A stretch of DNA of 64,000 nucleotides. Origin: Todiramphus chloris collaris (taxonomy: Eukaryota; Chordata; Aves; Coraciiformes; Alcedinidae). Position numbers and translations under genes: made by a program. Each line of letters opens with the position of its first letter. The first letter of the stretch is position 1. Location of the stretch: assembly GCA_025345505.1 (NCBI GenBank), contig JANVCC010000270.1, forward strand, positions 1,062,839 to 1,126,838, written 5' to 3'. The notes beneath the pieces were generated by a model that saw nothing but the letters and a program-made list of their open reading frames with translations, searched no databases and was not told the DNA's origin. This document shows positions 22,640 through 34,900 of this stretch, piece by piece.

Positions 22640-24860
22640 GTCACCCACTGGATAAAGGCTACAGCTATTCTGGAGGTGCAGATTAAAGTTCATCACCGTT
22701 CCCCACCCATTTTTCTTCAATATACGCTTTCCTTTGTTCTATCCATGTGCCGATCCGGCTAATCTTTCTAACCTCGTTTGCGCAGATCGATAACCCTGCC
22801 TATAGATCACTCTAGATCTGGGTTTCCACCCTTCCAAGGCGCTCTGCAGAGCCCGCTTCCTCTGATTGACATGCCAAAGCATCCACACCTTTCTTTTGTT
22901 CGCCTGACGGGGAGCAGGCATCACAGCTCCAAAACGAGATGCTAGAAAACACACTCGTGGGTTTGTCTCTCTGATAGTGATTTTGAGAAAAATAAATCTG
23001 CTCACTTGCACTCCCCGTGAAATCTGTTTTTACTGGTCTAAGCCAGGAGCAATTTAATTATTTGGTTGACTACGCTTTGCAAACAACGTGCAGCTTTAAT
23101 TCCAAGTGAACAATTTGTGTGGCGTGCTAACTGCATAATCAACGTCCACATCTATAATTACTTGTTTAAAAATAACTTGGGGCTTAGCAGCTCCGGCGGA
23201 CCACTGCCTGCTCCAGGTGATGCCAGACTTTCCCATGGCTGCGGTGGGTGTGCTCCTGGAAACGCTGTCGCAGCAGAACTCGGTGACAACCAGACCTGGT
23301 GCAAAATACAGGTACCGTCACTACTCACTACTATTATTTCCAAGTATCCTGCCTATTGTACAGTGAGTATTAGTTATTTGCTAGAAGAGTTGTTGATGTT
23401 TCAGTGTGAAAGGGAGCAACTAATTTTACACACCCTCCATACCTACGTTAAGCTCATGCCTGACAGCTTGAGGCTTCAAAGGAAGCCATTTTAAAATCCA
23501 ATTCAAGGAAAACAGATTATTAACACTGGAGGAAAGAAAACCACCCCAACTGCTTTATCTTGCAATAAATTAATTCACAGTTTTGAAGGGGGTGGAGGGT
23601 GACAGAACTCATGTATATCTTCTGTATAGAACTTGTTGAGTCTGGAATAGAAGGGAAAAAAAAAAAAAGCCAATGTGAACTGTTTATTTCTGAAATAAAC
23701 AGCTGGATTACTGATTGAGGAGGGAGGAAACCCAGGTCTAGCTTTTCTGCAGCCCCTAGACAAACAGCAGCAATTCAGATCACTTCAAGAGATTTCAGGC
23801 AAGGTCCAGCTTTAATTCAAAGGTGAGCCTCTGCCACAGAGGGTTTTTCCCAAAGATTCATCATGGCTTATTGTGAATTGCTTCCAGGGAAAGGAACTGT
23901 TCTCTCTCTCGGCTGCTGGTGCCTCTCTGCCCTCTCTGTATTTGCCTCACATCGGTGTGTCTGTCAGCACAGCCCCTGCCCCAGCCCCGGGGCCGGCCCT
24001 GGCTGGATTCCTCCATCCCCAGTCTCCCCGGCAACCAGCACCCCCCCCCCAAACCCCTGGCAGAAACGAGCTGCACGAAAAAGAAAGGAACAAAAAAAGC
24101 CTGCAACATTTTAACTCGCCCAGCAGATTTCCCAGGGTATCAAAGCAGCGTGGCCAGGGGAGAGCAGAAGCAGTGGCCCAGCAGGTGAAATGCCGGCTCG
24201 CAAGGTGCTTACAGAGCTGTCCTCGCTGTCCGTGAGAGAGGAGGAAGAACGTGACCTCAGTCAAGAGTTTGTTTAATGAAGCTCAAGAGGATCAACCCAG
24301 TTTTATCCAATGTATCCTCTCCCCCCTCGCTTTCATGGCTCCCACCCTCCCAGCTACCAGGTTGGGTGTGATCACCGGCAGGGCCTCCGTCTTAAGCCAC
24401 TGAAGTGGTCACTGAGGAAAGTCCCGACTCCCTTGCAGGTTGCAAAAGCCAGCTAACAGAAGCCCAAGGGAAGGACTCAGGCATTTTAATTTATAATAGG
24501 AGAAACGTGCACTTGTGTGATGTCCTGCAGCACAGTCTGTGGGTCAGCAGGAGGGTTTTTCCTAAAGAGAAACTTGCTCTTTCTTTCAGAAAACATCCCA
24601 TGGCTTAACATCCAACTTCATGGGTTATGTCCTTGTCTGTGGCTCCTCTCAGAAGGACATAAATGGCTTAAAGACCTTGAGTCATGCCTGAAAGCCCAAG
24701 AACGGCACCTGCACTTCCCATATCCTGATGGGCAGGGTGCTGCAGTTTATAAAAATGAGCCTTACCCAGTGAGAAAAGGTGCAGATATTGACAGAAGTAG
24801 GATTATAGGAACATGATTATCAATAGCTCCAGGACAGGGGAGAACCAACACCAGCATTGA
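22640..24860. other. Non-coding region upstream of TUBB2
   Basis: No exon was recognised. An AT-rich stretch at 23030-23180 has several homeodomain-type TAATTA and SOX-type AACAAT sites. Confidence 0.55.
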
Positions 24861-24867
24861 AAGCTGT

Positions 24868-25366
24868 GAGACACTCAGTACAGGAAGGACACTGAGGGTC
24901 TGGAGCATCTCCAGAGAAGGGCAACGGAGCTGGGGAAGGGGCTGGAGCACAAGTCTGGTGAGGAGCGGCTGAGGGACCTGGGCTTGTTGAGCCTGGAGCA
25001 AAGGAGGCTGAGGGGAGACCTTCTGGCTCTGACAGCTCCTGACAGGAGGCTGGAGCCAGGGGGGTCGGGCTCTGCTCCCAAGGAACAAGGGACAGGACAA
25101 GAGGAACCAGCCTCAAGCTGTGCCAGGGGAGGTTTAGGTTGGAGCTGAGGAACAATTTCTTCCCCTCCAGGGTTGCCCAGGGCTGTCCCAGGCCGCCCAG
25201 GGCAGTGGTGGAGTCCCCGTGATCCCTGGAGGGGTTTCCAAGCCCCTCATGGAGCTGTGGTGCTGAGGGACAGGGGGCAGTGGTGCCCTGGCAGTGGTGG
25301 GGGGATGGTTGGACTCGATGAGCTTAAATGTATCTTCCAATCAAACCAATTCTGTGATTCTATGAG
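24868..25366 (+). mobile_element. CR1 LINE fragment, about 500 bp, forward orientation
   Basis: It starts with ACACTCAGTACAGGAAGGAC, passes through GAGCCTGGAGCAAAGGAGGC, GAGGAACAATTTCTTCCCC and GATCCCTGGAGGGGTTTCC, and ends in GTGATTCTATGAG. That is the CR1 3' end with the octamer-type tail. Confidence 0.92.
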
Positions 25367-26135
25367 ATCCTAAAGAAAGAAAACAGGGAGGTAGCAAAAA
25401 ACTGCATCACATCAACCCTGAGTATGACTCCCTGGGTGAGGCCCAGGCCATGGCCATGCTGTGTCTGCGGCCCCCGTGCCCACCGGGACAGTGCCCCAGG
25501 GGAGCAGGGACACTGCCCGTGCCCGGGACACACTGATACCACACAACACCTTTCATGTGCATCTGCCATGTGTTGTGAACCTGGTCCTCCTAGCACACGC
25601 TGGATCTCTCACCGTGTTGTTTGGTCTCATTCATATGAAGGCTTATGGGTGTGCCCTGGTATAAGGAAATAATAATTCAAGCATCTAATATTGTGACAGT
25701 GCTGAGACTATAAACCACAGAAGTGTAAAAGAGAGATGATAAATGGTTTCCCTAATTAGAAAATTATTGAACGACGAGAAGCAAAGAGCAGGTAGGAGGC
25801 GAAGGGCAGTTTTCCTGTACCGGGGTGAGAGCGCTGATGAGACATTGATTTGCTCTCTAATAAATCCGCTCCCCTGGCCACCGAACACGGCAAGATGCTG
25901 TAGCGGGTCCCCAGCCCAGTGGCGGGAAGGCATTTTGATTCCTCTGTGCTCTGCTCTCCAGGCATAAATATTAATAAGGTTCCAGCCTTAGTGCTGGTGC
26001 TGATGCAGCTGTTTCTACATTCATGTGGAACAAATTCAGTGAATGCAAAAGAGCAAGGCATGAAAGAAAATATTCACTTGCTCCTCCGAGTTATTCTTGA
26101 AATCGAGTCTTAGCTCTTTCTTTCCTAAGCAGGAT

Positions 26136-26158
26136 TGTGTGTGTGTGTGTGTGTGTGT
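26136..26158 (+). repeat. (TG)n microsatellite
   Basis: About 11 uninterrupted TG dinucleotides, followed by TT. Confidence 0.95.
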
Positions 26159-28693
26159 TTCAGGCTAAGCCGAGATCAGGCAAATTTGCCTCCTTGGAGG
26201 AGCTGGTTGCAAATGACAGTGCCAGAAGGTAAAACCACCGTGGGACCCTCATTTGCGGCCATCAGGTCAGGATCTGGAACCGCAGCGACACAGAAGCCAC
26301 ATGCCCAGCAAACCTCTTTCTGCTTTGATCCTCCTCGGGTAAACATTACTCCTTTCCACCCCAAGGATTCGTACTTGAAACCCCGACATCACCATGCTGC
26401 CCTGCATCGTTGCCAGGTCGAGTTGCTACAGAAACCATTGCCACAGGATTTGGTCTATTAAGGAAGCAGGAGAGTTTGTAACCTGACTGAACAAAGCATT
26501 TTGTTCCCAAGGTCTTCAGCCACCACCCTGCTGTCTCCCCCCTGCAGCAGGATTGCGGCTGGCTGCAAGGAAGAGCGTGCTGTCAACCCGTTAACACTTC
26601 CTTTCCTCCTCTGCAAGAGGCAGGGGTGTGCAAAGCATTGTAAAGATCTTATCAGGTGGCTGCTCTGGCCGCTGTCAGGTGCCTCCGATAGGCATCTCTC
26701 AGAAGGCTGGAAAGGAAATAAGTATAATTTTGAAGGCTTAAAAAAAAATAAAAAATTACATGGCCCCAGATCACTCATATGTGTTTTAAATCTCTGCTTA
26801 TTGGAAAAAGAAAATGACTGCCTGGAGAGATTTCTCTCTCCGCAGCATCAGCAGCCCTCCCGTCTTGGGCTGGAGGGAGATGACCCGGGTGCCAAGAGCT
26901 TGGAGCTGAGAAAAGCAGGGTTTGGGGGAGCAGCGTGGAGCTCTGGAGTGCCCGCAGTGCCGCGGCGCAGCCCCCTCCCCACGGCAGGCTCTGCACAAAG
27001 GCTTTGATCATCTGCCGTGCTGGAAGCTCCTCGCCAAGCCAGAACAGGCCAGCGGAGATGAAAACGCTGCTTCCAGCCTCTCCTTCCCCTGGTACTCGAT
27101 GGAATCCCTGCTCCTGGGGTTGCAGCAATGAGAAGAAGGGGGGTGCTGACACAGGCGCTGACATTGTCACCCGGGCTGAGCAGGGGAGGACTCAACCTGT
27201 GCCGTGTGAGGTTTGACGGGCTGAAGCCCCATCCTCGCACGGGCAGGGATGCAGGTGCTGGGGAGTCAGGCAGCAGTAACTCGGGAGCCCGAGCTGCAGC
27301 ATTTTGGACAGGCGCTAAGTGAAGTTCATCGTGATGAGCTTTCTCTTCAGCTCGCAGGTGCTTTCTCAATTGGTTTCTGTAGAGCCTGGCTCAGATCCTG
27401 AATCTGTTAAAGAAAGGTGACGCTCCCAAATGCAGTGAGTCCCTTTGGCCTTCTTTCTCCTCCTGTTCTCCCATTTGTGGTTCACTACAGGATTTAGAGG
27501 TAATTTTAACCTGATTTATATTTACCCCATGAGTAATTTGACACAACAAATGTCACTTTACGGGGCTTCATGCATACACAAGGCTTTCAGTCCTGGGGAA
27601 GGCCACCACCCATCCCAGGGCTCTGTAACAGCACCAGCAACAGCACCTGGCTCCAGCTTTTTCTAACACCAGGCAGAAAAGGGAGATTATTTCTGATGCT
27701 TTCCCAGAGACAACAGGAAAAGGTGTTTTTCAGCTGCTGTTCAAGGGCAGGACGCAGGCTTTTTGAAGACACAGCTTCAGCCCGTTGAGATGCTTGCTTG
27801 GCTTCAAAAATACAGTACAGGAGCTCTGATAACATTTTTCTAGGGTGGGGCGTTCCAACAGTGTAACTATTCTGTCTGCACTGTTGTCTGGCAAATAGGC
27901 AACACACCCATCTACTAATTTTAACTTGAGAGATTGCAGGCAGATCACCGATGTTTGTGAAAGCTGTGCTCTGTGTAATCAACATCAGATACAGCAATCA
28001 GGTGGCAGCAGGAGCTGCCTGACGTGCTTCTGCTAGGAAATCAAATACAGCCCTGATCTAAATCGCACTCTGTTCAAGAGCTGCACTATGAACTTGGAGA
28101 GCCTGGCCCGAGCAGCCTTGTCCTTAATGAATCAGGCAGCGCTGGGCTGCTCTCTAGTAACGTACAAGTGCTCAGCTCCTGTTTGGCTTATTTGCTCGTG
28201 CTGCTAAACCAACAAGGCAGGAAGGAAAAGCTAAAAGAGAAGACTTGTTTGAGCTAAGCCACCTCTGAAGGAATGACCACTCAAGGGATGCTAAGGACAA
28301 TGCCAGGCCTGTTAACCTTGCTCCTTGCCCAGGCAGGAGGAAGCAAATTAATCAAAGCTGATTTTGTCCAGCTAGTTTTGCTTGCAAATGGAAAAATTAA
28401 AAGGCTATGGCATTGCTTTAAAAAAAGACATGAAAGAGAGTGGCTGTTGAGAACCAGACTGAGAGGCAGGCGCTTGCTGGCACGCTTGAGGAAGGGAGAA
28501 GCCGTGTGCAGGCATGTCCTGCAGGCTAAGGCACTCTGTGACAGAGACCGTTAAGTCCAAGGCGTGGTCCAAGGAGGAAAAGATTCATGGAAATTCTGGC
28601 ATCAGCAAAGAGAAATTGTCCAGAGAGATGGGGAATAGACCAGAAGTGCAGCAAATCCCATAGCCATGACAACAGCAAGGTATCGTTCAGGAA

Positions 28694-28712
28694 AAAACAA
28701 ACAAACAAACAA
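28694..28712 (+). repeat. (AAAC)n short tandem repeat
   Basis: A run of AAAC/ACAA tetranucleotides in an A-rich stretch. Confidence 0.8.
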
Positions 28713-30194
28713 AAACCAAACAAAGGCATTTCATTCCCTTCCCTGGTTTGAGCTCAAATCCTGGGTTTGAGGGTCAAACCTCTGTTCACATGGCTGCCAG
28801 CACTTCGTGGCAAATCAGTGATTTCTACGGCGAAGGACATAACCCTTTGCAGCCCGAGCAGAGAAGTCAGTAGCAGACTGACATCCCCTCTGTTCCAGCA
28901 CGTGACATCCCCTGCACGTGTTGTGTACCCAGCCTTGCATCCTGTGTGATGTGTGTCCTGTGGCATCAAAGCACTGATCAATATAAGGGGGAAGATTTTT
29001 AAATATAAAAATTGCCTTCCCTTCTGTCTGTGTTTAGCCTGTATCTGGGCCTAAATTACAGCAGTTGTTCTATCACCCCATGACCCCTTGGCAGCAGAGA
29101 AGGGGCCTTAGGAAAAGGAGAGGAGACTCAGAGGTTAGAATGAGAATGGATTTAATGTAACAGCCAAACTAATACCAATGCCAATATAAAGTATAAAAAG
29201 TTATACTCAGCCTAGTGAATGCACAGCAGTCATGAGAAACAGGACGGCATCTTCAAGCGCAGAATCATGAGGAAGCCCCTCCAGGGAGAGGAGGGACAAG
29301 GAGCCTTCTCCTCAGCAAGCTTCCCCCTTTCTACCGCTGATGCTGCTCCTGGGCTGGGACACACCTGCAGCCAACTCAGAGCAGCAGCCCTGGCTGCCTC
29401 CCAGCTGCTAACGGCCTGCAGACCATGGCTGGCCTGGGATTCTGTCCCAGTGACATCGGGACACCTCCTCAGCCTTTCAAAAGCTCAGTCCCATCAAGCT
29501 TCCATGCCTGTTCCCTTCCCTGATGGGTCACAGGTAAGTGACAGCCCATCACACCTGCAGATGCCACTGCAGCTGCTGGCTTTTATGCACCAGAGTCGGT
29601 GTTTGCAAGCTGCTTTGGGATCCTCCACCCTGAAGCAGTCTATCTGCATGTAAAATATGATTTCCAGTCGGCTGTGTAACGCTCCTCTTGTCCCGAGGGC
29701 AGCAATGAGTCACTCCATGTTACTGTCTCCTGTCCAGCAGCTATGAACCCACACGTCTCAAATGCGCTGAGAGATCTGTGGCAAGCCCCTCCAATGACTC
29801 ACATAACAATGAAAGGAAAATGTCTCATTTGATAACGGCAGAAACTTAGTCTGGGCTCACAAAGGTCCTTATGAGCTGCGTGTTCCATTCGGCTGCAGGG
29901 AGAGAGGCAAGAGAGAGTGTACTCTTCCAGGGTCAGAGGAGTGAAATAAAGCGTAGTAGAAGGGATCTGCAAGAGGCTGCTGGGACAGGGAGAGGATGAT
30001 TTTTCAAGCCCCAGCTTCCGTACAGGAGGCCAAGCGTTGGGACAGTCTGTGGAGAAGGGACTCGGGGGAGAGCTGGGGACCAGCGCAAGCCTGGCGCTGC
30101 CGCACAGGCGTAGCCGGAGTCTGCCATCACATAACCCATAATGCTTCGCGCGAGTGGCAAGTGACAAATGTAGGGCAGAGGAGGTGGGCTGCGA

Positions 30195-30210
30195 CCCCCC
30201 CCCCCCCCCC
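30195..30210 (+). repeat. Homopolymer C16
   Basis: Sixteen consecutive C. The length is prone to sequencing error. Confidence 0.9.
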
Positions 30211-30674
30211 TCCGAGTTGATCCCATGCCGTGGGATGTCGGGATATGGCAGCTGAGCCGGGCTGAGCTGCCTCACGGGATTTAGTGCTGCTGCAGCAGCA
30301 CGGGCAGAAATTAGCAGGGCTGAGGATTTTGTCTCGCGGCAGATGCCAGGAGAACCGGAGCGGCTTAGGGGAGAGAAGCGATGAGCAGCAGTTCCTCTTC
30401 GTTCCCCGTTTCTTCAATGTGAAAGTGAAGGTTTTGAATTTGGGAACCGAAATTTCGATTTCGATTTGTATGTACGAAATTGGAGGCGGAGGAAATATTA
30501 ATTAAAAAGCCAATCTGCGTCATGCACTTGTTTGCTCTTTAGGCGGAGATGCTCTCCCTGCCTGTGATGTGAAGAGACACGTTTCTGACTCTAAAGGGCC
30601 CGTGGCCATGAGCGTGCTCTCTGTATTGTCACCCGCAACGGGTGGTACAATTAAGGAAAATCCTTTTTGGCAAT

Positions 30675-30905
30675 CCCAGAATCCCAGTATGGTAGAAATT
30701 GGCAGGGCCCTCTGGAGATGACCTGGTGCCACCCCCCTGCTCCATCCCGCAGGGGCACCCAGAGCAGGGGCCCAGCAGCGCAGGGTCCAGCCGGGGTGGG
30801 AATCTCTCCAGAGAAGGAGACTCCACAGCCTCTCTGGGCAGCCTGGACCAGGATCCCACACCCTCACTCCAAAGAATTTTTTTCCTCACGTTGAGATGAA
30901 AAATG
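30675..30905 (-). mobile_element. CR1 LINE fragment, reverse orientation
   Basis: It opens with CCAGAATCCCAGTATGGTAG, then TCCATCCCGCAGGGGCACCC and CTCTCTGGGCAGCCTGGACC, ending near TTTTTTTCCTCACGTTGAGATG. This is a CR1 3' region on the minus strand. Confidence 0.85.
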
Positions 30906-31097
30906 ACCAAAAATGACCACCTTAGCTGTGGTCTGGTGAAAAGTGTGGTGGGCACAACACCATTACCCAAAGCAGAGCCTTTAATTATTTGCAGTCCCAT
31001 ATTCTTCGGAGCTCAGCCATCATGAGTCACTTGCTTTGCAGATCCCCCGTAACCCTGAAAACAACCACAGCTGAATGCAGCCAAGGTCGCCGTGACC

Positions 31098-31131
31098 TTC
31101 CTCCTCCTCCTCCTCCTCCTCCTCCTCTCCC
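31098..31131 (+). repeat. (TCC)n repeat upstream of PSMG4
   Basis: About 10 TCC units in the PSMG4 CpG-rich upstream region. Confidence 0.9.
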
Positions 31132-31225
31132 CCCGGCCGGCTGCACAGCATCGCGCCAGCCCCTGAAGCCCCGGCTCTCTGCGGTGGCTGCCGAGCCCCG
31201 GTGTCCCGGTGTCCCGGAGTCCCGG

Positions 31226-31325
31226 NNNNNNNNNNNNNNNNNNNNNNNNNNNNNNNNNNNNNNNNNNNNNNNNNNNNNNNNNNNNNNNNNNNNNNNNNNN
31301 NNNNNNNNNNNNNNNNNNNNNNNNN
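31226..31325. other. Assembly gap (100 N)
   Basis: Exactly 100 N, flanked on the left by an imperfect CCCGGTGT tandem repeat and on the right by C23 (31326-31348). It sits about 430 bp before the PSMG4 ATG, so part of the promoter or 5' UTR may be missing. Confidence 0.97.
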
Positions 31326-31758
31326 CCCCCCCCCCCCCCCCCCCCCCCACCCGGTGTGCGGGCCGGGGGCAGCGAGCGCCGCTCGGCGCGGTGGGAGCCC
31401 CGGGAAGGGGCCGGGACCGTCGGCAGGGGGTGCGGGGCGGGGGTGCGGGGCGGGGTGTCCAGCGGGACGGGCCGGTAGAGCCTGCGGAGGGCCTGCGGGG
31501 AGCGGGCGCTTCGGTGGGTGCGGGGCAGGGGCCGGGGGTGCGGCTGCGAGCGGGCGCTGCCCGCAACGGCCCCGCAGCGGGGCAGGGAGCGGCCCCGCAG
31601 CCGCCGCTGCGGACGGGGCGTGCCCGGGGCCGGGCGGCAGCGCAGGGGAGGCCCCGGCGGGCCGGTAGCGCCGCCTCCCCGGGCAAAGGGGCCGGGCCTC
31701 CCGCCGGCTCGGGCCTGGCTCGCTGCGGCCTGGCCGTGCCGGGAAGAAGGAAGGGGCG
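31326..31758 (+). promoter_or_regulatory. PSMG4: PSMG4 CpG-rich promoter / 5' UTR
   Basis: Extremely GC- and CpG-rich sequence leads into the PSMG4 start codon. No TATA box was seen, and the left end is lost in the gap. Confidence 0.55.
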
Positions 31759-31932
31759 ATGGAGGAGGGGAGGGAGGCGGCGGCGGGAGGCATCGCCCTG
31801 CACGACTTCAGCGGGCGGCTGGGCGAGCAGCGGGTGCATTTCCACGCCATGAGGCTGCGGGACTCGCTCTTCCTCTGGGTGGGAGCCGCGCCCGTCCTCG
31901 CCAGCCTGGCTGTCGCCATGTGCAGCCCCCGG
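31759..31932 (+). CDS. PSMG4: PSMG4 coding exon 1
   Basis: It has 58 codons ending CCCCGG|GTGAGT. It encodes IALHDFSGRLGEQRVHFHAM and onward. Exon end and phase are inferred from the donor and from exon 2. Confidence 0.93.
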
Positions 31933-34900
31933 GTGAGTCTCCCCGCGGCCCTTCCCGGCTGCTGCCGGGGTGGGAGGCAGGGATGGAGGGAGGCAGGGAT
32001 GGAGGGAGGCAGGGATGGAGGAAGGGTGGCAACGACGGAGGGAGGGAGGCAGGCATGGGGGGATGCAGGGAGGGATGCAGGGAGGGAGGGAGGGAGGCAG
32101 GGATGGAGGAAGGGAGGCAACGACGGAGGGAGGAAGGCAGGCAGGCATGGGGGGATGCAGGGATGGAGGGAGGGATGGAGGCAGGGATGCAGGGAGGGCG
32201 GCTGACGGGGCTGTGCCGCCTCTGCCCCGGTCTCCCCCCACCCCACGCCGCGCTGCCGGGGCTGAGCCTTGCTCTCTGCTGTTCCCCTTTGCAGGACACG
32301 GTCCCGGTGGCCGCCTCCCTCCTGGGCGATCCCTCCGACACCGCCTCCGCCTGCCTGGCCCAGCGCTTGGGTAGGTGCGGGAGCGGCGGGGAGGAGGGGT
32401 GGGGGGAGCCGGGCTGGGAGCTGCCTTCTGCGGGGCGTGTGTGAGAACCGGAACCATAGCGTCCTTCTGGTTGGACGGGACCTTGAAGATCATCGACTCC
32501 AACCGTTCCCCCAGCGCTGCCAGGGCACCACTGCCCCCTGTCCCTCAGCACCACAGCTCCATGGCTTGGAAACCCCTCCAGGGATCACGGGGACTCCACC
32601 CCTGCCCTGGGCAGCCTGGGACAGCCCTGGACAACCCTGGAGGGGAAGAAATTGTTCCTCAGCTCCAACCTAAACCTCCTGTGGTGCAAATTGAGGCCAG
32701 TTCCTCTTGTCTTGTGGCTTGTTCCTTGGGAGCAAAGCCCAACCCTCCTTGTCTCCAACCTCCTGTCAGGAGCTGTCAGAGCCAGAAGGTCTCCCCCGAG
32801 CCTTCCTTTCTTCAGGCTGAACAAGCCCAGGTCTCTCAGCTTCTCCTCACCAGACTTGTGCTCCAGCTCCTTCCCCAGCTCCGTTGCCCCTCTGTGGACA
32901 CACTCCAGCTCCTCAGTGTCCTTCTGGGAGTGAGAGGCCAAAAACTGAACCCAGGACTCAAGGTGCATCATCCCCAGTGCTGAGTACAGGGGGACAATCC
33001 CTGCCCTAGAATTGCTGGCCACACTGGCTCTGATAAAACACATGGCTCAGGCCCAGGCAGGACCGTTTCTGGTGGCCTTGGGACCACCCCTGTGTGGATG
33101 GGCACTAAGGGATGCAGTGCCCGCAGACCCTCCTGGTGGTGAGGTCGCCAGTTTCCATTAGGGTTTCCTTTCTTCCAGCTGTGTGCAAGCCTCTCTAACG
33201 CCAGCGGGCAGGGTCTCTGCCGCAGGGCACGTTAAGCATTATCAAAACCATATTATTTAACATCCTAACCCTCTGCTGTTACCATTTTCCCATCCCATTT
33301 CCAGTCTCGTCTTCGCTCACGTAAGCAGCGTATGATACCATTTGAACACAAGAGTTTTTATTTCTTTTAGTTCCCAGTCGTGTCCCATCAGCTGAGTCAG
33401 GTCCCCATCCTGGAGCAGGGGGTTCAGCGCTGCCGTGCATCAGCGTTACACCTTCTCCCCTTCTTGTCTGTACAGCCTGAGAGGGTCCCAGCCAGAACAG
33501 CTCTGTTCAGTCTACTGCCTCCATTTTCTCCCTTATTACTCCATGGTTGCAGGTGGTCTTCTGTGGAGGCATAAGATCTTCCCTCTTCTGCCCTTCCCGC
33601 AAGCATCCACATGTCCAAATGAATCCACAGGGAAGCGGGGAGAGAAAAGGTCCCGTGGCCCCTTGGAGTCAGGGCACAGTGCTGGGGGCTGAGTCCTGAG
33701 GGGTTCACAGCGTTCCCGGGAACGGCATCCCCGCGACTCAAACAGAGCTCACACGGACATAATTAAGCTGTTTTGCCGCTGCAGCGTAAGATGTAGCTTC
33801 GTTCGCGAGGATAATGGTATTAATTAAGTTCAGAATTAGCGTTGCATTCATTTAGGGAATGATGATGAAGCACTGGTGCTTACAAAACGCGCTGCTTTAG
33901 ACCACAGAACGCGGTGCCAAGTGCTAATTCTTGCAAACGCAGCAACGTGCTGCGTTCAATCAGCATTTCGTCGCGCCAAGCCTGAAAAGGGAAACGGGTC
34001 CTTGCGCTTCAGGAGCGGCTCAGCTTACTGAGCTGGGAAGCTGGAACCTGTTAGAGTGGAAAATAATAATAAATTCAAATGCGTTAATGAGAACACCTCA
34101 GAGGAGCTGTTCTAGCTGCATTTTATACGCATACACAGGTTCTCTGTACTTAACTTTCCTGCTTAGGAGATACTAGGAGTTCTGGTGTCTCTTTTTTTAA
34201 TTCAGGTAATGTTTTCAGATATTCATCAGTCTGGTTTGTCCCTGGGATCGTCAGCTCCCAGCTCATTCCCTGCCAAGAATATCCTGTGACCCAAATACTG
34301 TTTTTTGTCTTCTATTTTACACAACTCCATTAAACTGAGTGCCTGTTTTTCCCCCCTGGTGTTTACATTCTTCACAAAGTTTAGCAGCTTGTAAAGAGAG
34401 TTACAAATACCCTGTATGACGATGGTAAAATCCAAGCAGGATTCCATTTTTATTTAGAAAATGCTTCTTGCTGTTATTTGTTCTGCTCTGATAATGAAAG
34501 TCTTCCTGCCCCAGTGGACACTATCTTTGTCCTTGTAAATGATCTCTGTCACGGAAGGCAGCTCTTTAATTGTGTAGCACCTCTCTCTAGGTGTTTTTCT
34601 CAGGACAATGGCTTGGCACTTGTGCCTCATCACATTCAGCCTCTTGGAGCATGCATGGGCACAGTATAGAGTTAAAGGGAACACGAGTGTTGGCAGCAGG
34701 CTTGGACAAGACTGGTGCACGCTTTGGGGCAGCTTTTCAGGGGCTCATGATAAAGCAGAACTTTGCTAATTGGGGCCTAATCACTTTCTTGGGCACTTTC
34801 CCTCCATGAAATGTTTTTCAAAGCACAGACTTAGCAACTCATGACCTCGATACCCGTGGGAAGGGTCCAGCAGAGCCTGTGGGGTCACCTAAACTGGGCT

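Larger units (their letters stand above)
25367..30670. other. Long non-coding stretch between TUBB2 and PSMG4
   Basis: No exon with family similarity was found on either strand. It contains a (TG)n run at 26136-26158, an (AAAC)n run near 28694-28712 and C16 at 30195-30210. The ORFs at 28273-28554 and 29219-29653 have no recognisable domain. Confidence 0.55.

Noticed and set aside
24868-25366. ORFs in CR1 copies
   Set aside because: The fragments are 3' UTR-proximal parts of the LINE with no reverse-transcriptase domain. The ORFs are incidental.
29219-29653. 144-codon ORF
   Set aside because: Its composition is Ser/Gln/Leu-rich with no domain, no splice context and no CpG island. A chance ORF is likelier.
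31020-32502. ORFs of 308-491 codons over the 100-N gap and PSMG4 exon 1
   Set aside because: They translate through Ns and a minisatellite (Ser-Leu-Pro repeats). Only the PSMG4 frame has family similarity.
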